From contig OZ257145.1 of NCBI GenBank assembly GCA_965279315.1, forward strand, positions 1,984,001 through 2,048,000: DNA of 64,000 nt. The letters are read 5' to 3'. This document shows, one piece after another, positions 40,961 to 49,474 of this stretch. Each line of letters opens with the position of its first letter. Position 1 is the first letter of the stretch. Source of the DNA: JAPWJZ01 sp965279315 (GTDB lineage Bacteria > Pseudomonadota > Alphaproteobacteria > Micavibrionales > UBA2020). A model generated the notes under the pieces. The model ran no database searches. It was not told the origin of the DNA and saw nothing but the letters and a program-made list of their open reading frames with translations. A program made the translations under genes and the position numbers.

Positions 40961-41686
40961 ATGGCTTCAGCCGACGCGCTTTCCACCAGCACCCAAAAAG
41001 CGGTTCTGGAACAGCTTCCTGCCCAGCATCAGGACAATAATAAATCCGCGCAGCGCCGCGCCCTGTTCATGGGCGCTGGTGTCGTGGGGTTTATCGCGGC
41101 ACATGCTTTCCTGCCCGTCGCGGTCGTCGCCATCCCGTCATTTGTCGCCGCCATCGTGGTGGGCGTGAACGCATTCCGCCTCGTCTCCAACGCATCGCGC
41201 GCGCTGGCGCTGCTGGGCGTCAAGAAAGACGCGGGCAATAACGATTTCGTGCCCAAGCTGAAGCAAAAGGCCGGCAAGGCGATGGAGCGCGCGGCCAAGC
41301 TGAACAAGATCAGCAATATCGCGTTCTTCACCGTGATCGGCGCGATTGTCGCGCCCGTCATTCCGGTGCTGGCGCCGATTGCCGCCATCGTTTATCCGCT
41401 TGCCACCGCCGCGATGTTCGCGGCATGGGGCGCATCCGAATTCGCAACCGGCACGGCGCAGGGAACGAAACCGACCGCCAAGCTGGTCTATGACCGCCAG
41501 GTGGCAGAGGGGGCAATCCGCCCCGCCGAAGATATCCTGCCGCCCGCGGCCCAGCCCGCGATCCCGGCGCACAAGGCGCAGCCGTCAACCTCGCCCAAAT
41601 CGGTGTTCAGCATTTTCAGCCGCCGCCAGCCGAAACAGGAAGCCGCAAAACCTGACGCACCTGTGCCAGCCGCGCCGAAACCTTAA
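40961..41686 (+). CDS. membrane-hairpin paralogue 1
   Basis: A 241-residue protein with two hydrophobic hairpins (residues about 33-75 and 115-155) separated by a basic helix N-N-D-F-V-P-K-L-K-Q-K-A-G-K, then A-K-L-N-K-I-S. The same layout and linker recur in the protein at 41894. The C-terminal 60 residues are Pro/Ala/Lys-rich and probably disordered. GGGGGA precedes the start. The function is unknown. Confidence 0.72.
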   Translation: MASADALSTSTQKAVLEQLPAQHQDNNKSAQRRALFMGAGVVGFIAAHAFLPVAVVAIPSFVAAIVVGVNAFRLVSNASRALALLGVKKDAGNNDFVPKLKQKAGKAMERAAKLNKISNIAFFTVIGAIVAPVIPVLAPIAAIVYPLATAAMFAAWGASEFATGTAQGTKPTAKLVYDRQVAEGAIRPAEDILPPAAQPAIPAHKAQPSTSPKSVFSIFSRRQPKQEAAKPDAPVPAAPKP

Positions 41687-41702
41687 GCAAATACAATCCG
41701 GT

Positions 41703-41736
41703 AACAGCCCGCCTTTGACATCAGGGGCGGGCTGTT
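41703..41736. other. 11-bp perfect hairpin after membrane-hairpin paralogue 1
   Basis: AACAGCCCGCC (41706-41716 region) pairs with GGCGGGCTGTT around TTTGACATCAGG. There is no T-run, so it is not a standard terminator. It may be an attenuator or a decayed repeat. Confidence 0.4.
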
Positions 41737-41837
41737 CTACTGTTGGGGTAGTTCTTAACACGTTAAAGATTGGACAGATGATCCGGACCCGCAAAGGCCC
41801 AGACCACCGCCCCGCAAACAGCTCACCATTCGTGATG

Positions 41838-41873
41838 CCCCGCGCAATTTTTTGCGCGGGTTTTGTTTTTTTT
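41838..41873 (+). terminator. terminator-like hairpin before the second membrane paralogue
   Basis: CCCGCGCAA and TTGCGCGGG arms around TTTT, followed by TTTTGTTTTTTTT. It lies 20 bp before the next start, so it may act as an attenuator or end the upstream unit. Confidence 0.7.
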
Positions 41874-41893
41874 AACCCTGCATGGAGAATTTA

Positions 41894-42607
41894 ATGACCG
41901 ACCGCCTGATCCTCTCGAAACAGCATCAAGAGGAGGTCACCGCGCAAGCGGGAAGTGATGCGCGCATCAGCCGCAGCAAAATGAAAACCGCGCTGAAATG
42001 GTTTGGCGGCACTGTCGCCGCGAGCCTTGCGCTTGTGGTCGCGCTGCCCGTCATTCCCGCAGCCGTTGTGGCGGTGGTGGGCGGTTCTGTCGCGCTGGTC
42101 GCCGGCACCTACGCCGCCAGCCATTTTGCGAATGCGCGCGAGATGGACAAGGTGCAGAAAACAGCGGGCGATGACGGCTTCGTGGGTAAATTGCAGGCAA
42201 AAGCATCGCGCCTGACCAAGCTCAATAAAATTTCCGACCGCACCTCTACGATAGGCTTGTTTGCGAATGTGGGCTTGCTGCTGACGGGGCTTATCTTTCC
42301 GCCTGCCGCCATCGTGATTGAACCGATCCGCTTTCTGGCCATTATGGCCTGGGGTGGCGGGTCGCTGGTGAATGCTGCAACGCGCGCGGAATCGCAAAGC
42401 CTGCAATCGTTGAGTGACACCGCGATGCGCTATGCGGAACGCGATACGCTGGATGCGACGCTCGCGCCTGCGAATGACAGCGCACCGTCGAAACTGACCA
42501 ACGCGCCCGCGCCCGGCCTTGCCTTTGATAAGGCGGTGAAGGGGGCTGAAGTCGCCAACGACGAAGCGGCGCGCAAACCGGCTTGGAAGCGTGCGCTGAA
42601 TCTCTAA
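41894..42607 (+). CDS. membrane-hairpin paralogue 2
   Basis: A 237-residue protein; the start at 41894 has GGAG 7 bases upstream. It has two hydrophobic hairpins (residues about 35-80 and 120-160) separated by D-D-G-F-V-G-K-L-Q-A-K-A-S-R, then T-K-L-N-K-I-S, matching paralogue 1 in sequence and position. The C-terminus is soluble and ends W-K-R-A-L-N-L. The function is unknown. Confidence 0.72.
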   Translation: MTDRLILSKQHQEEVTAQAGSDARISRSKMKTALKWFGGTVAASLALVVALPVIPAAVVAVVGGSVALVAGTYAASHFANAREMDKVQKTAGDDGFVGKLQAKASRLTKLNKISDRTSTIGLFANVGLLLTGLIFPPAAIVIEPIRFLAIMAWGGGSLVNAATRAESQSLQSLSDTAMRYAERDTLDATLAPANDSAPSKLTNAPAPGLAFDKAVKGAEVANDEAARKPAWKRALNL

Positions 42608-42630
42608 AGCCCTTTTCCATACAATATCGG

Positions 42631-42663
42631 GGGCGGCTCATATCAATTGAGCCGCCCTTTTTG
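42631..42663 (+). terminator. terminator of membrane-hairpin paralogue 2
   Basis: GGGCGGCTCA and TGAGCCGCCC form a perfect 10-bp stem around TATCAAT, followed by TTTTTG. Confidence 0.9.
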
Positions 42664-42692
42664 TTGTCCTATAGTGTGGACACCCCATTAAC

Positions 42693-42772
42693 GTCATCCC
42701 CGCGACAGCGGGGATCCCGGCGATAAGCAGGGCGCATGATGCCCCTGATATCCTCGCTGTCGCGGGGATGAC
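42693..42772. repeat. GTCATCCCCGC palindromic repeat, family B copy 3
   Basis: GTCATCCCCGCGACAGCGGG at the left mirrors CGCTGTCGCGGGGATGAC at the right, around a GGGCGCATGATGCCC hairpin. It lies directly upstream of mccB. Confidence 0.85.
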
Positions 42773-42793
42773 GCCGAAGAAGGAGAAGGCTTG

Positions 42794-44401
42794 ATGACCC
42801 AGCTTGCATCGCAACTGTCGCCCCAGTCGCAGGAATTCCAGAAGAACTTTGAAGCGACCGAAAAGGTCGTCGGCGATTTCCGCGACAAGCTGGTGGAGAT
42901 ACAAAAAGGCGGCGACGAAACCGCCCGCGCCAAGCACCTCGCGCGCGGCAAGATGCTGCCCCGTGACCGCGTGAAGAACCTGATCGACCCCGGCTCGCCC
43001 TTCCTCGAATTTTCCGCCTTCGCGGCCTATGGCACGTATAAAGACGTCGTGCCGGCGGCCGGCATGATTTCCGGCATCGGCCGCGTTTCCGGCACCGAAT
43101 GCGTGATCGTGGCGAATGACGCGACGGTGAAGGGCGGCACCTATTACCCGATGACCGTCAAGAAACACCTGCGCGCGCAGGAAATCGCGGCGCAGAATAA
43201 CCTGCCTTGCATTTACCTCGTGGATTCCGGCGGCGCGTTCCTGCCGCTGCAGGATGAAGTGTTCCCCGACAAGGAACATTTCGGGCGCATCTTTTACAAT
43301 CAGGCCAATATGAGCGCGCGCGGCATTCCGCAGATCGCCGCCGTGATGGGCTCCTGCACAGCGGGCGGCGCTTATGTTCCCGCGATGTCGGATGAATCGA
43401 TCATCGTGAAAAATCAGGGCACGATCTTCCTCGGCGGCCCGCCGCTGGTGAAGGCCGCGACGGGGGAAGAGGTGAGCGCGGAGGATCTGGGCGGCGCGGA
43501 TGTGCATTGCCGCCAGTCGGGTGTGACCGACCATTATGCGCAGAATGACGGCCATGCGCTGCAGATCACGCGCCGCATCGTCGGAAACCTGAACCGCGTC
43601 AAGAAAATCGATTTGGCCGTGCGCGACCCGCGCGCGCCGAAATACGACGCGAAAGAAATCTACGGCATCATCCCGCATGACAGCCGCAAGCCCTTCGATG
43701 TGCGCGAAATCATCTCGCGCATCGTGGATAATTCCGAATTCGACGAATTCAAGAAACTGTACGGCGAAACCTTGGTCTGCGGCTTCGCGCATCTGTTCGG
43801 CTATCCGGTCGGCATCATCGCTAATAACGGCATTTTGTTCTCGGAAAGTGCGGTCAAGGGCGCGCATTTCGTCGAGCTTTGCTGCCAGCGCAAAATTCCG
43901 CTGATTTTCCTGCAGAACATCACCGGATTTATGGTGGGCCGCAAATACGAAGCGGGCGGGATTGCGAAAGACGGGGCGAAGCTTGTCCATGCGGTTTCCT
44001 GCGCTCAAGTTCCGAAATTCACCGTGCTGATCGGTGGCAGTTTCGGCGCCGGCAACTACGGCATGTGCGGCCGCGCCTATAACCCGCGCTTCCTCTGGAC
44101 CTGGCCGAATTCCCGCATCTCCGTCATGGGCGGCGAACAGGCGGCAAGCGTCCTCGCGCAGGTCAAGAAAGACGCGATGGCCGCCAAGAAAGAAGTCTGG
44201 TCGGCGACCGAAGAAGAAGCCTTCAAGAAACCCATCCGCGACCAGTACGAAACGCAAGGCCACCCGTACTACGCCTCCGCGCGCCTCTGGGACGACGGCA
44301 TCATCGACCCCGCCGACACGCGCATGGTGCTGGGCCTATCATTGTCCGCCACGCTGAACGCGCCCATTGGTGATCCGCAGTTTGGCGTGTTCAGGATGTA
44401 G
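42794..44401 (+). CDS. mccB: methylcrotonyl-CoA carboxylase, carboxyltransferase subunit
   Basis: A 535-residue protein. The start at 42794 has AGGAG 8 bases upstream. Carboxyltransferase motifs include Y-L-V-D-S-G-G-A-F-L-P-L-Q, M-G-S-C-T-A-G-G-A-Y-V-P-A-M and G-G-S-F-G-A-G-N-Y-G-M-C-G-R-A-Y. These patterns fit MccB rather than PccB. It moves CO2 from biotin to 3-methylcrotonyl-CoA in leucine degradation, partnering the biotin subunit at 52460. An enoyl-CoA hydratase gene lies 1 kb downstream. Confidence 0.93.
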   Translation: MTQLASQLSPQSQEFQKNFEATEKVVGDFRDKLVEIQKGGDETARAKHLARGKMLPRDRVKNLIDPGSPFLEFSAFAAYGTYKDVVPAAGMISGIGRVSGTECVIVANDATVKGGTYYPMTVKKHLRAQEIAAQNNLPCIYLVDSGGAFLPLQDEVFPDKEHFGRIFYNQANMSARGIPQIAAVMGSCTAGGAYVPAMSDESIIVKNQGTIFLGGPPLVKAATGEEVSAEDLGGADVHCRQSGVTDHYAQNDGHALQITRRIVGNLNRVKKIDLAVRDPRAPKYDAKEIYGIIPHDSRKPFDVREIISRIVDNSEFDEFKKLYGETLVCGFAHLFGYPVGIIANNGILFSESAVKGAHFVELCCQRKIPLIFLQNITGFMVGRKYEAGGIAKDGAKLVHAVSCAQVPKFTVLIGGSFGAGNYGMCGRAYNPRFLWTWPNSRISVMGGEQAASVLAQVKKDAMAAKKEVWSATEEEAFKKPIRDQYETQGHPYYASARLWDDGIIDPADTRMVLGLSLSATLNAPIGDPQFGVFRM

Positions 44402-44403
44402 GG

Positions 44404-44808
44404 ATGAAGCTATCTGTTCAAAAGAGAACGTGGAATGCAGTTCTTTCGGTGCTGATCAATTTTGCAATTTACACTGTTTATGTGTCACCAGAACGAGATT
44501 ATTCGATTCCAGTATTGATTGAACATTTGCCTTCCATCATCGAAGCTGTGGTTTTGATTATTAGTGCTGTTTATTTTTTTAAAGAAAAAGAAACTGCGGG
44601 ATTTGGAACAACATTAGGGCACGCTTTAATCATTACGGCAGCCACTATCATGAAGTATGGGCTTGTTACGTCAATGTTTATGTCGCCAGTATTTCTTTTG
44701 TTTACTCTTTTCCGCGTTGAACTTCTAAAAGGGCGGCGCATCCTTTTTGTGATGCCCTTCTTAGCTGTCCTTGCCCTAAGTGCAATTGAACAAATATCTA
44801 GGCTTTAA
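44404..44808 (+). CDS. AT-rich orphan membrane protein, 134 aa
   Basis: It has three to four hydrophobic segments and no recognised family. It begins 2 bp after the mccB stop, in the same direction. Its DNA is far richer in A+T than mccB or the next genes, which suggests insertion into a pre-existing leucine-degradation unit. Confidence 0.65.
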   Translation: MKLSVQKRTWNAVLSVLINFAIYTVYVSPERDYSIPVLIEHLPSIIEAVVLIISAVYFFKEKETAGFGTTLGHALIITAATIMKYGLVTSMFMSPVFLLFTLFRVELLKGRRILFVMPFLAVLALSAIEQISRL

Positions 44809-44811
44809 TAA

Positions 44812-45105
44812 ATGCAGGATAAATTCCTCATCATTTTCGGCACGGTGTTCGGCGGCAAGCCGCTGGCTTATGGGCGCGTGGACCAGTCGAGGCTGGAGAA
44901 ATATCCGCGGAAATTATTGCGCGCCTATAGTCATGTGCTGATGACGCTTTGCGCGGCGATTTTGCTGCCGCTGTTTTGCCGACTGGAATTGTGGACGGTG
45001 GTGGCTTGCGTGCCGCTGGCGGTCGGGTGTTTTATGCTGATGAACCAGTACGAGAAAAAACTCGACCCGCTGCTGAAAAACCATTTCGTCAAGGACGACG
45101 ACTGA
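44812..45105 (+). CDS. small membrane protein, 97 aa
   Basis: Two adjacent hydrophobic segments (residues about 42-80) between charged ends; it ends F-V-K-D-D-D. No family is recognised. Its stop overlaps the next start (TGATG), so the two small membrane proteins are translationally coupled and may work together. Confidence 0.7.
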   Translation: MQDKFLIIFGTVFGGKPLAYGRVDQSRLEKYPRKLLRAYSHVLMTLCAAILLPLFCRLELWTVVACVPLAVGCFMLMNQYEKKLDPLLKNHFVKDDD

Positions 45106-45422
45106 TGAACCCCCTGATGTATAAACTCAGCCGTATTTACGGGCGCTGGGGGATGAAGGCGCAGAAATATTCGCTGGTCGAGCCGCGCGGGCTGCCGAAA
45201 CGCCTGCGCGTCATGTGGCATTTCTACCGCCTCACGCTCATCTTAATCCTCGTTTTTGCGGTGATGCTTTTCCTGCAGAACACGGTTATATTCTGGTCGG
45301 CCTTCGCCGCCAATGTTGTCATGCTCTATATCAAGGGCATACTGGAAGAAAAACTCGATCTCGGGATCGAGGAACTCATGAGGAAAGAAAAAGAAAATGA
45401 CCGAGAAGCAGATCCTGTTTGA
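45105..45422 (+). CDS. small membrane protein, 105 aa
   Basis: A basic N-terminus, two hydrophobic segments (residues about 42-80) and a charged, Glu/Lys-rich C-terminus. No family is recognised. Its 3' end overlaps the enoyl-CoA hydratase start by 26 bp, so it belongs to the mccB-liuC unit. Confidence 0.7.
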   Translation: MNPLMYKLSRIYGRWGMKAQKYSLVEPRGLPKRLRVMWHFYRLTLILILVFAVMLFLQNTVIFWSAFAANVVMLYIKGILEEKLDLGIEELMRKEKENDREADPV

Positions 45423-46188
45423 TGTTGCGGGTGGCGTCGCCACCATCACGCTGAACCGCCCCGAAGTCCACAACGCCTTTAACGAGGCGGTGATGGATGA
45501 ATTGACGGCGCTGGTCAATCAGGCGGGCGCGGATAAATCCGTGCGCGCGCTGGTCTTGCGCGGCAACGGCAAAAGCTTCTGCGCGGGCGGCGACCTCAAC
45601 TGGATGCGCAAATCGGCGAATTATTCCTATGACGAAAACGTAACCGATGCGATGCGCCTCGGTACGCTGCTCAAGACGCTAAACTTTATTCCGAAGCCGA
45701 CCATCGCGCTGGTGCATGGCAATATCTTTGGCGGCGGCGTGGGCCTGGCATCGTGCTGCGACATTTTGATTGCGGAGCAGGGCGCGCAGTTCTGCCTGTC
45801 GGAAGTGCGCATCGGCCTGATCCCCTCCATCATCGCGCCCTATGTGATCGACGCGATGGGGTTGCGCATGGCGCGCCGCTATTTCATGACGGCGGAACGC
45901 TTTGACGCCGATACCGCCTACCGCATCGGTTTCGCGCACGAAGTCGCACCGACCGGACAGCTGGATGTCGTTGCGGGAAAAGTCATCGCCGCCTTGATGG
46001 ATGGCGCGCCGCAGGCGCAGGGTCGTGGCAAGAAACTGATGCTGGAACTGGTCGGCCGCCCGATTGACGAACAGGTGATCGACCTGACGGTCCGCCAGAT
46101 CGCCGAAGCGCGCGCATCGGACGAGGGCAAGGAAGGGTTGAGCGCATTCCTGAACAAATCCGAACCCAGCTGGCGTAAAAAGGCTTAA
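45397..46188 (+). CDS. liuC: enoyl-CoA hydratase, probably methylglutaconyl-CoA hydratase
   Basis: A 263-residue crotonase-fold enzyme. It has I-T-L-N-R-P-E-V-H-N-A-F-N, the oxyanion-hole segment K-S-F-C-A-G-G-D-L-N-W-M, and G-N-I-F-G-G-G-V-G-L. The C-A-G-G-D-L-N-W-M pattern and the link to mccB favour methylglutaconyl-CoA hydratase (leucine degradation). The exact substrate is inferred. It converges on the next gene with a 4-bp overlap of stops. Confidence 0.88.
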   Translation: MTEKQILFDVAGGVATITLNRPEVHNAFNEAVMDELTALVNQAGADKSVRALVLRGNGKSFCAGGDLNWMRKSANYSYDENVTDAMRLGTLLKTLNFIPKPTIALVHGNIFGGGVGLASCCDILIAEQGAQFCLSEVRIGLIPSIIAPYVIDAMGLRMARRYFMTAERFDADTAYRIGFAHEVAPTGQLDVVAGKVIAALMDGAPQAQGRGKKLMLELVGRPIDEQVIDLTVRQIAEARASDEGKEGLSAFLNKSEPSWRKKA

Positions 46189-47114
46189 GGCGTTTTCGCG
46201 GCTTTGCGCGGCGTTGCGGCGTTGGCGGCGCGCTTTTGTTCCCGCTGGATTTGCTTGACCAGCGGGTAGGAGAGGAAGGATTTTCCGGCCTTTACGATAT
46301 CCGCATCATGCGCATATTTTTTCATCACATCTTGCGTTTCGCGGATGAAGATCGCATAGGCGGCCTTGTCGCGCGTATATAGCTTTTCCGTGATGTCCTG
46401 TTTCTTGCCGATCAGATCGGCATAGACGACGCCTTTTTCCGCATAGGCCTTGGCGATTTTGTCGAGCGTCTTGATGTCGAGGTGGCATTCCGCCGCGATA
46501 TCGGCGGCCAGCAGGGCGGTATCCTGCAGCGACATCGCCGAAATATCCCGTTCCTTCGCAATCTGCCGCACGCGGTCGAACACCGCATTCGTGTAATGGA
46601 TGGGCGATTGCGCCAGAACAATCGTATAGGCCTTGTCGGCATAGGTGAAAAAATCTGTATCCTGCCCGAAGCGCTGGATATGGCGCAGCGAGGCATAGGC
46701 ATCCGCCGCCGCTTCGCCCAGATGCTTGCCGGAACCGTTGCCGTTGCTGACGACGTGGTGGCCGATTTCGTGATCCAGAATATACAGGCCGCGCATTTTA
46801 GACGTATAACTGCGGGTAAAATGCCCCGGCGGCGTATCGTCCACCACGATGGCGCGCATGATAATGTCGGCGACCTGGAAAAACGGATAGGCGATGCCCG
46901 CCGCGTTCATCGCTTTCATGTCGCGCGTCGTTCTTTCGATTGCGCCTTTGACGGCGGAAACGTTCTGGCTCAGCCGGTCGGCAATGACGGGGGATGCGTA
47001 AACGGGCATGTCTGTGCCATTCGACAGCACGACCAGCTTTTCCAGCTGGACGGGGAACGCTTCATAGGCTTTCGCCGCTGATTCATTGAATAATTGCGTC
47101 AGTTTGCCGCGCAT
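46185..47114 (-). CDS. HExxH metallopeptidase-like paralogue 1
   Basis: About 309 residues. The start at 47114 (M-R-G-K-L-T-Q-L-F-N) has AAAGGA 8 bases upstream. The zinc-type motif is L-D-H-E-I-G-H-H (residues about 113-120), followed by E-A-A-A-D-A-Y-A-S-L-R-H-I-Q-R, a likely third-ligand region. It opens L-F-N-E-S-A-A-K-A-Y-E-A-F-P, shared with the other two paralogues. The C-terminus is basic (A-T-P-R-K-A-A-K-T-P). There is no signal peptide. The substrate is unknown. Confidence 0.75.
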   Translation of the reverse strand: MRGKLTQLFNESAAKAYEAFPVQLEKLVVLSNGTDMPVYASPVIADRLSQNVSAVKGAIERTTRDMKAMNAAGIAYPFFQVADIIMRAIVVDDTPPGHFTRSYTSKMRGLYILDHEIGHHVVSNGNGSGKHLGEAAADAYASLRHIQRFGQDTDFFTYADKAYTIVLAQSPIHYTNAVFDRVRQIAKERDISAMSLQDTALLAADIAAECHLDIKTLDKIAKAYAEKGVVYADLIGKKQDITEKLYTRDKAAYAIFIRETQDVMKKYAHDADIVKAGKSFLSYPLVKQIQREQKRAANAATPRKAAKTP

Positions 47115-47155
47115 CGGTTTTCCTTTAATGGAAAAGCCTATCATAGTGCCGTGCG

Positions 47156-48187
47156 TTACGTAAACCGGTTTTGACGCTTTTCGGGAAAATGCTGTGTTAT
47201 CAGCTGATTATCATTCGGCGGCGGGAAGATGCTGTCGAGCGTGATGGTCTTTTCCTTCTCGTGCAGCTGCCTTGCGATATCGACCCACATCGACCCCGTC
47301 AGCATTTTGCCAAGGAAAACCGACAGCACGCGGTTCGCCATGTAAAACGCCTGCGGGGATGTGGCGGGGTCGAGCGCGATTTCGGCGAGCTTCAGCAGCG
47401 GCGCGGTATTGGTGCGCGAGATTTTGGGGATTTCGTTTTTCAGCGGTGCGAAGTCTTTCAGCAGCGCATCGACCTGCGGGCGGGTGGGGGTGTAGCGCAG
47501 GTGATATTCATTCACCTTCTCCACGACCTGCGCGGGCGTCAGCTCCGCCGCCAGCAATTTGTGACGGTCGCGCAGCACCGCATCGATGGCGAAACTGGTG
47601 ACGTATGATTGCGCGTCGTCATGGCTATTGTTGATGGTGTCGGTCGCGCGCTTGAACGGCGCGAATTCGATGGGCGCGCTGCCGGCGCCGTATTTCTGCA
47701 GGTGGCGGATCACGGCATAGGCGTCGGCTGCGGCTTCGCGGCCGGAATTCGAAATGCCGAACAGCTTGCCGAAATAATCATCCAGCTTGCCCGCATGTGC
47801 CGCAGGTACAATCAGGTGGCCGATTTCGTGGTGGAAAGCGAATAGCTGGTCCATCTCGTCCGTCAAGCCGCGCCCGATCAGCAAGCCGAAAGGGCGGTCA
47901 AGCGTCATCGCCAGCATATTGATGCCGCCGCCATCGGCCAGCGCATGGGCGGAGCCGCGCGTGAGCGTTTGGGCCTTTTGCCGTTTGTCCTTTATCATCC
48001 GCCGGAATTTGCCGGACAGCGTCGCGCGGATGCGGGCGAGGCGCGGGCCGGTGCGGGTATTGGTGTTGAGGTCAACGAAGACGGTGTTGCGTTTCAATTC
48101 CGGATGGTCGGCAACAATATCGCGCGCAGCCTTGTTGAAATCAAAGCGCAGGGGCGGCTGCAAAGCGGCGTTTTCAGGCGTTGGCAT
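47156..48187 (-). CDS. HExxH metallopeptidase-like paralogue 2
   Basis: A 343-residue protein with F-H-H-E-I-G-H-L-I-V-P-A-A (motif from residue 120) and E-A-A-A-D-A-Y-A-V-I-R-H-L-Q-K-Y-G. The N-terminal D-F-N-K-A-A-R-D-I-V-A-D-H-P matches the opening of its paralogues. It is upstream of paralogue 1 on the same strand with 41 bp between, so the two are probably one unit. There is no signal peptide. Confidence 0.75.
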   Translation of the reverse strand: MPTPENAALQPPLRFDFNKAARDIVADHPELKRNTVFVDLNTNTRTGPRLARIRATLSGKFRRMIKDKRQKAQTLTRGSAHALADGGGINMLAMTLDRPFGLLIGRGLTDEMDQLFAFHHEIGHLIVPAAHAGKLDDYFGKLFGISNSGREAAADAYAVIRHLQKYGAGSAPIEFAPFKRATDTINNSHDDAQSYVTSFAIDAVLRDRHKLLAAELTPAQVVEKVNEYHLRYTPTRPQVDALLKDFAPLKNEIPKISRTNTAPLLKLAEIALDPATSPQAFYMANRVLSVFLGKMLTGSMWVDIARQLHEKEKTITLDSIFPPPNDNQLITQHFPEKRQNRFT

Positions 48188-48290
48188 GCTTCAAGTCTAG
48201 GTTATTGTTATTCTTATGTCAATTTCGCGTAAGCCGCTGTTATTGATACGGTTTTTAACAGGGTTTATAGTGATTGAAAGAGGTAAAAAC

Positions 48291-49418
48291 ATGCAGCTCA
48301 TCGACCGCGACGGACGCCTGACGCCCGTCCTTAAAATCCTGACAGATTATCCGCGCGACGACCTTGCGCATGACGAGGTGCATCAGTCGCTGGTGACGGC
48401 CTGCGTCACGCGCGGATTGTATCCAGCCAATATAGATGTCGGGTCGATTGCGTCGCTCGACACCATCGTGGCAGGGTTCAAGACGGCGCAGCTGGTGTTC
48501 AATTCGAAACTCGGTTACGGGCATATTTTCCACACCAACTGCGCGCCGCGCAAAAACATCGTCAGCGTCAAAAGCGCAGGCGAAAAGATCGTGCTGGGCA
48601 TGACCTCGTCGGGCGTCGTGCTGCTGGCGGTGAATGCGGGCTATACGCTCGCGCCGTTCCATGACGCGATAAAGGCGGGGGAGATGGTGTTTTTCCAGAC
48701 GTCAGTGCCCGATTCCGGCTCGCAATTCCGCAGCCGCGATTATTTCCCCGATGCGATGGCGGACCTGACGCTGCACCTGGCGACGCGCTTTGCGTCGATG
48801 GGCGAAGAAAAGATCAAGCATACGCTGAAGGCGCGTGGCTACCGCGAATTGCTGGAGGGGCTGTCTTACCTTGGCGAACCGATGAATATTTCCAGCTTGC
48901 CGCAACTGCCCGAAGGCACGATTTACTACATCGACAATTTCGGCAACATGAAGCTGAATATGAAACACGCAAAAATCGTGGCGCAGCATAAACCCGGCAC
49001 GCCGCTGGTGGCCGCCATCGGCAACACCGTTTGCGATGTCGTGGTCGGCGATGCGGGATTCAGCATGGGCGAGGGGGTGGTGGCGATCACGTCGGGATCA
49101 TCGGGCTGGGCGTTGGGTGCAGGCGAAAAAGAAATGTTCGCCGAAATCTTCCTGCGCGGCGGCCGCGCCGACAGCCATTTCCCCGGCGCGAAAACCGGCG
49201 ACCAGCTGCTCGCCATGACGCGCGCCGATTTGGAGCGCGTCATCGAAACACTGAAAGGCGCGAGCGGCGATATCTCCGGCCGCTTCGACCTCTACAACAT
49301 CTCCGAAGCGCGCATCATGCACATGCTGGCGCGGTCGCGGCTGCTGAACGGGTTTGATAGTTCGGAATTGCAAAAGGCGTTTGCGGCGAATGACCTTGAA
49401 AAGCGATTGATGGCGTAA
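48291..49418 (+). CDS. possible DUF62/SAM-hydrolase-like protein
   Basis: A 375-residue protein; the start at 48291 has GAGG 8 bases upstream. The C-terminal I-Y-Y-I-D-N-F-G-N-M-K-L-N resembles the D-x-F-G-N-L-x-T-N signature of the DUF62 (SAM hydroxide adenosyltransferase) family. R-S-R-D-Y-F-P-D-A-M-A-D fits the G-R-D-I-F-A-P-A-A region. The N-terminal metal and SAM motifs are weak, so function is a hypothesis. Confidence 0.6.
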   Translation: MQLIDRDGRLTPVLKILTDYPRDDLAHDEVHQSLVTACVTRGLYPANIDVGSIASLDTIVAGFKTAQLVFNSKLGYGHIFHTNCAPRKNIVSVKSAGEKIVLGMTSSGVVLLAVNAGYTLAPFHDAIKAGEMVFFQTSVPDSGSQFRSRDYFPDAMADLTLHLATRFASMGEEKIKHTLKARGYRELLEGLSYLGEPMNISSLPQLPEGTIYYIDNFGNMKLNMKHAKIVAQHKPGTPLVAAIGNTVCDVVVGDAGFSMGEGVVAITSGSSGWALGAGEKEMFAEIFLRGGRADSHFPGAKTGDQLLAMTRADLERVIETLKGASGDISGRFDLYNISEARIMHMLARSRLLNGFDSSELQKAFAANDLEKRLMA

Positions 49419-49474
49419 GGGAACTTTATCCCGCGCCTCTGCGTTTAGATTAAAATTTATCAAGAGGTAAACCC

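Noticed and set aside
42638..44263. 541-codon frame opposite mccB
   Set aside because: It is an antisense shadow; the carboxyltransferase motifs on the plus strand are unambiguous.
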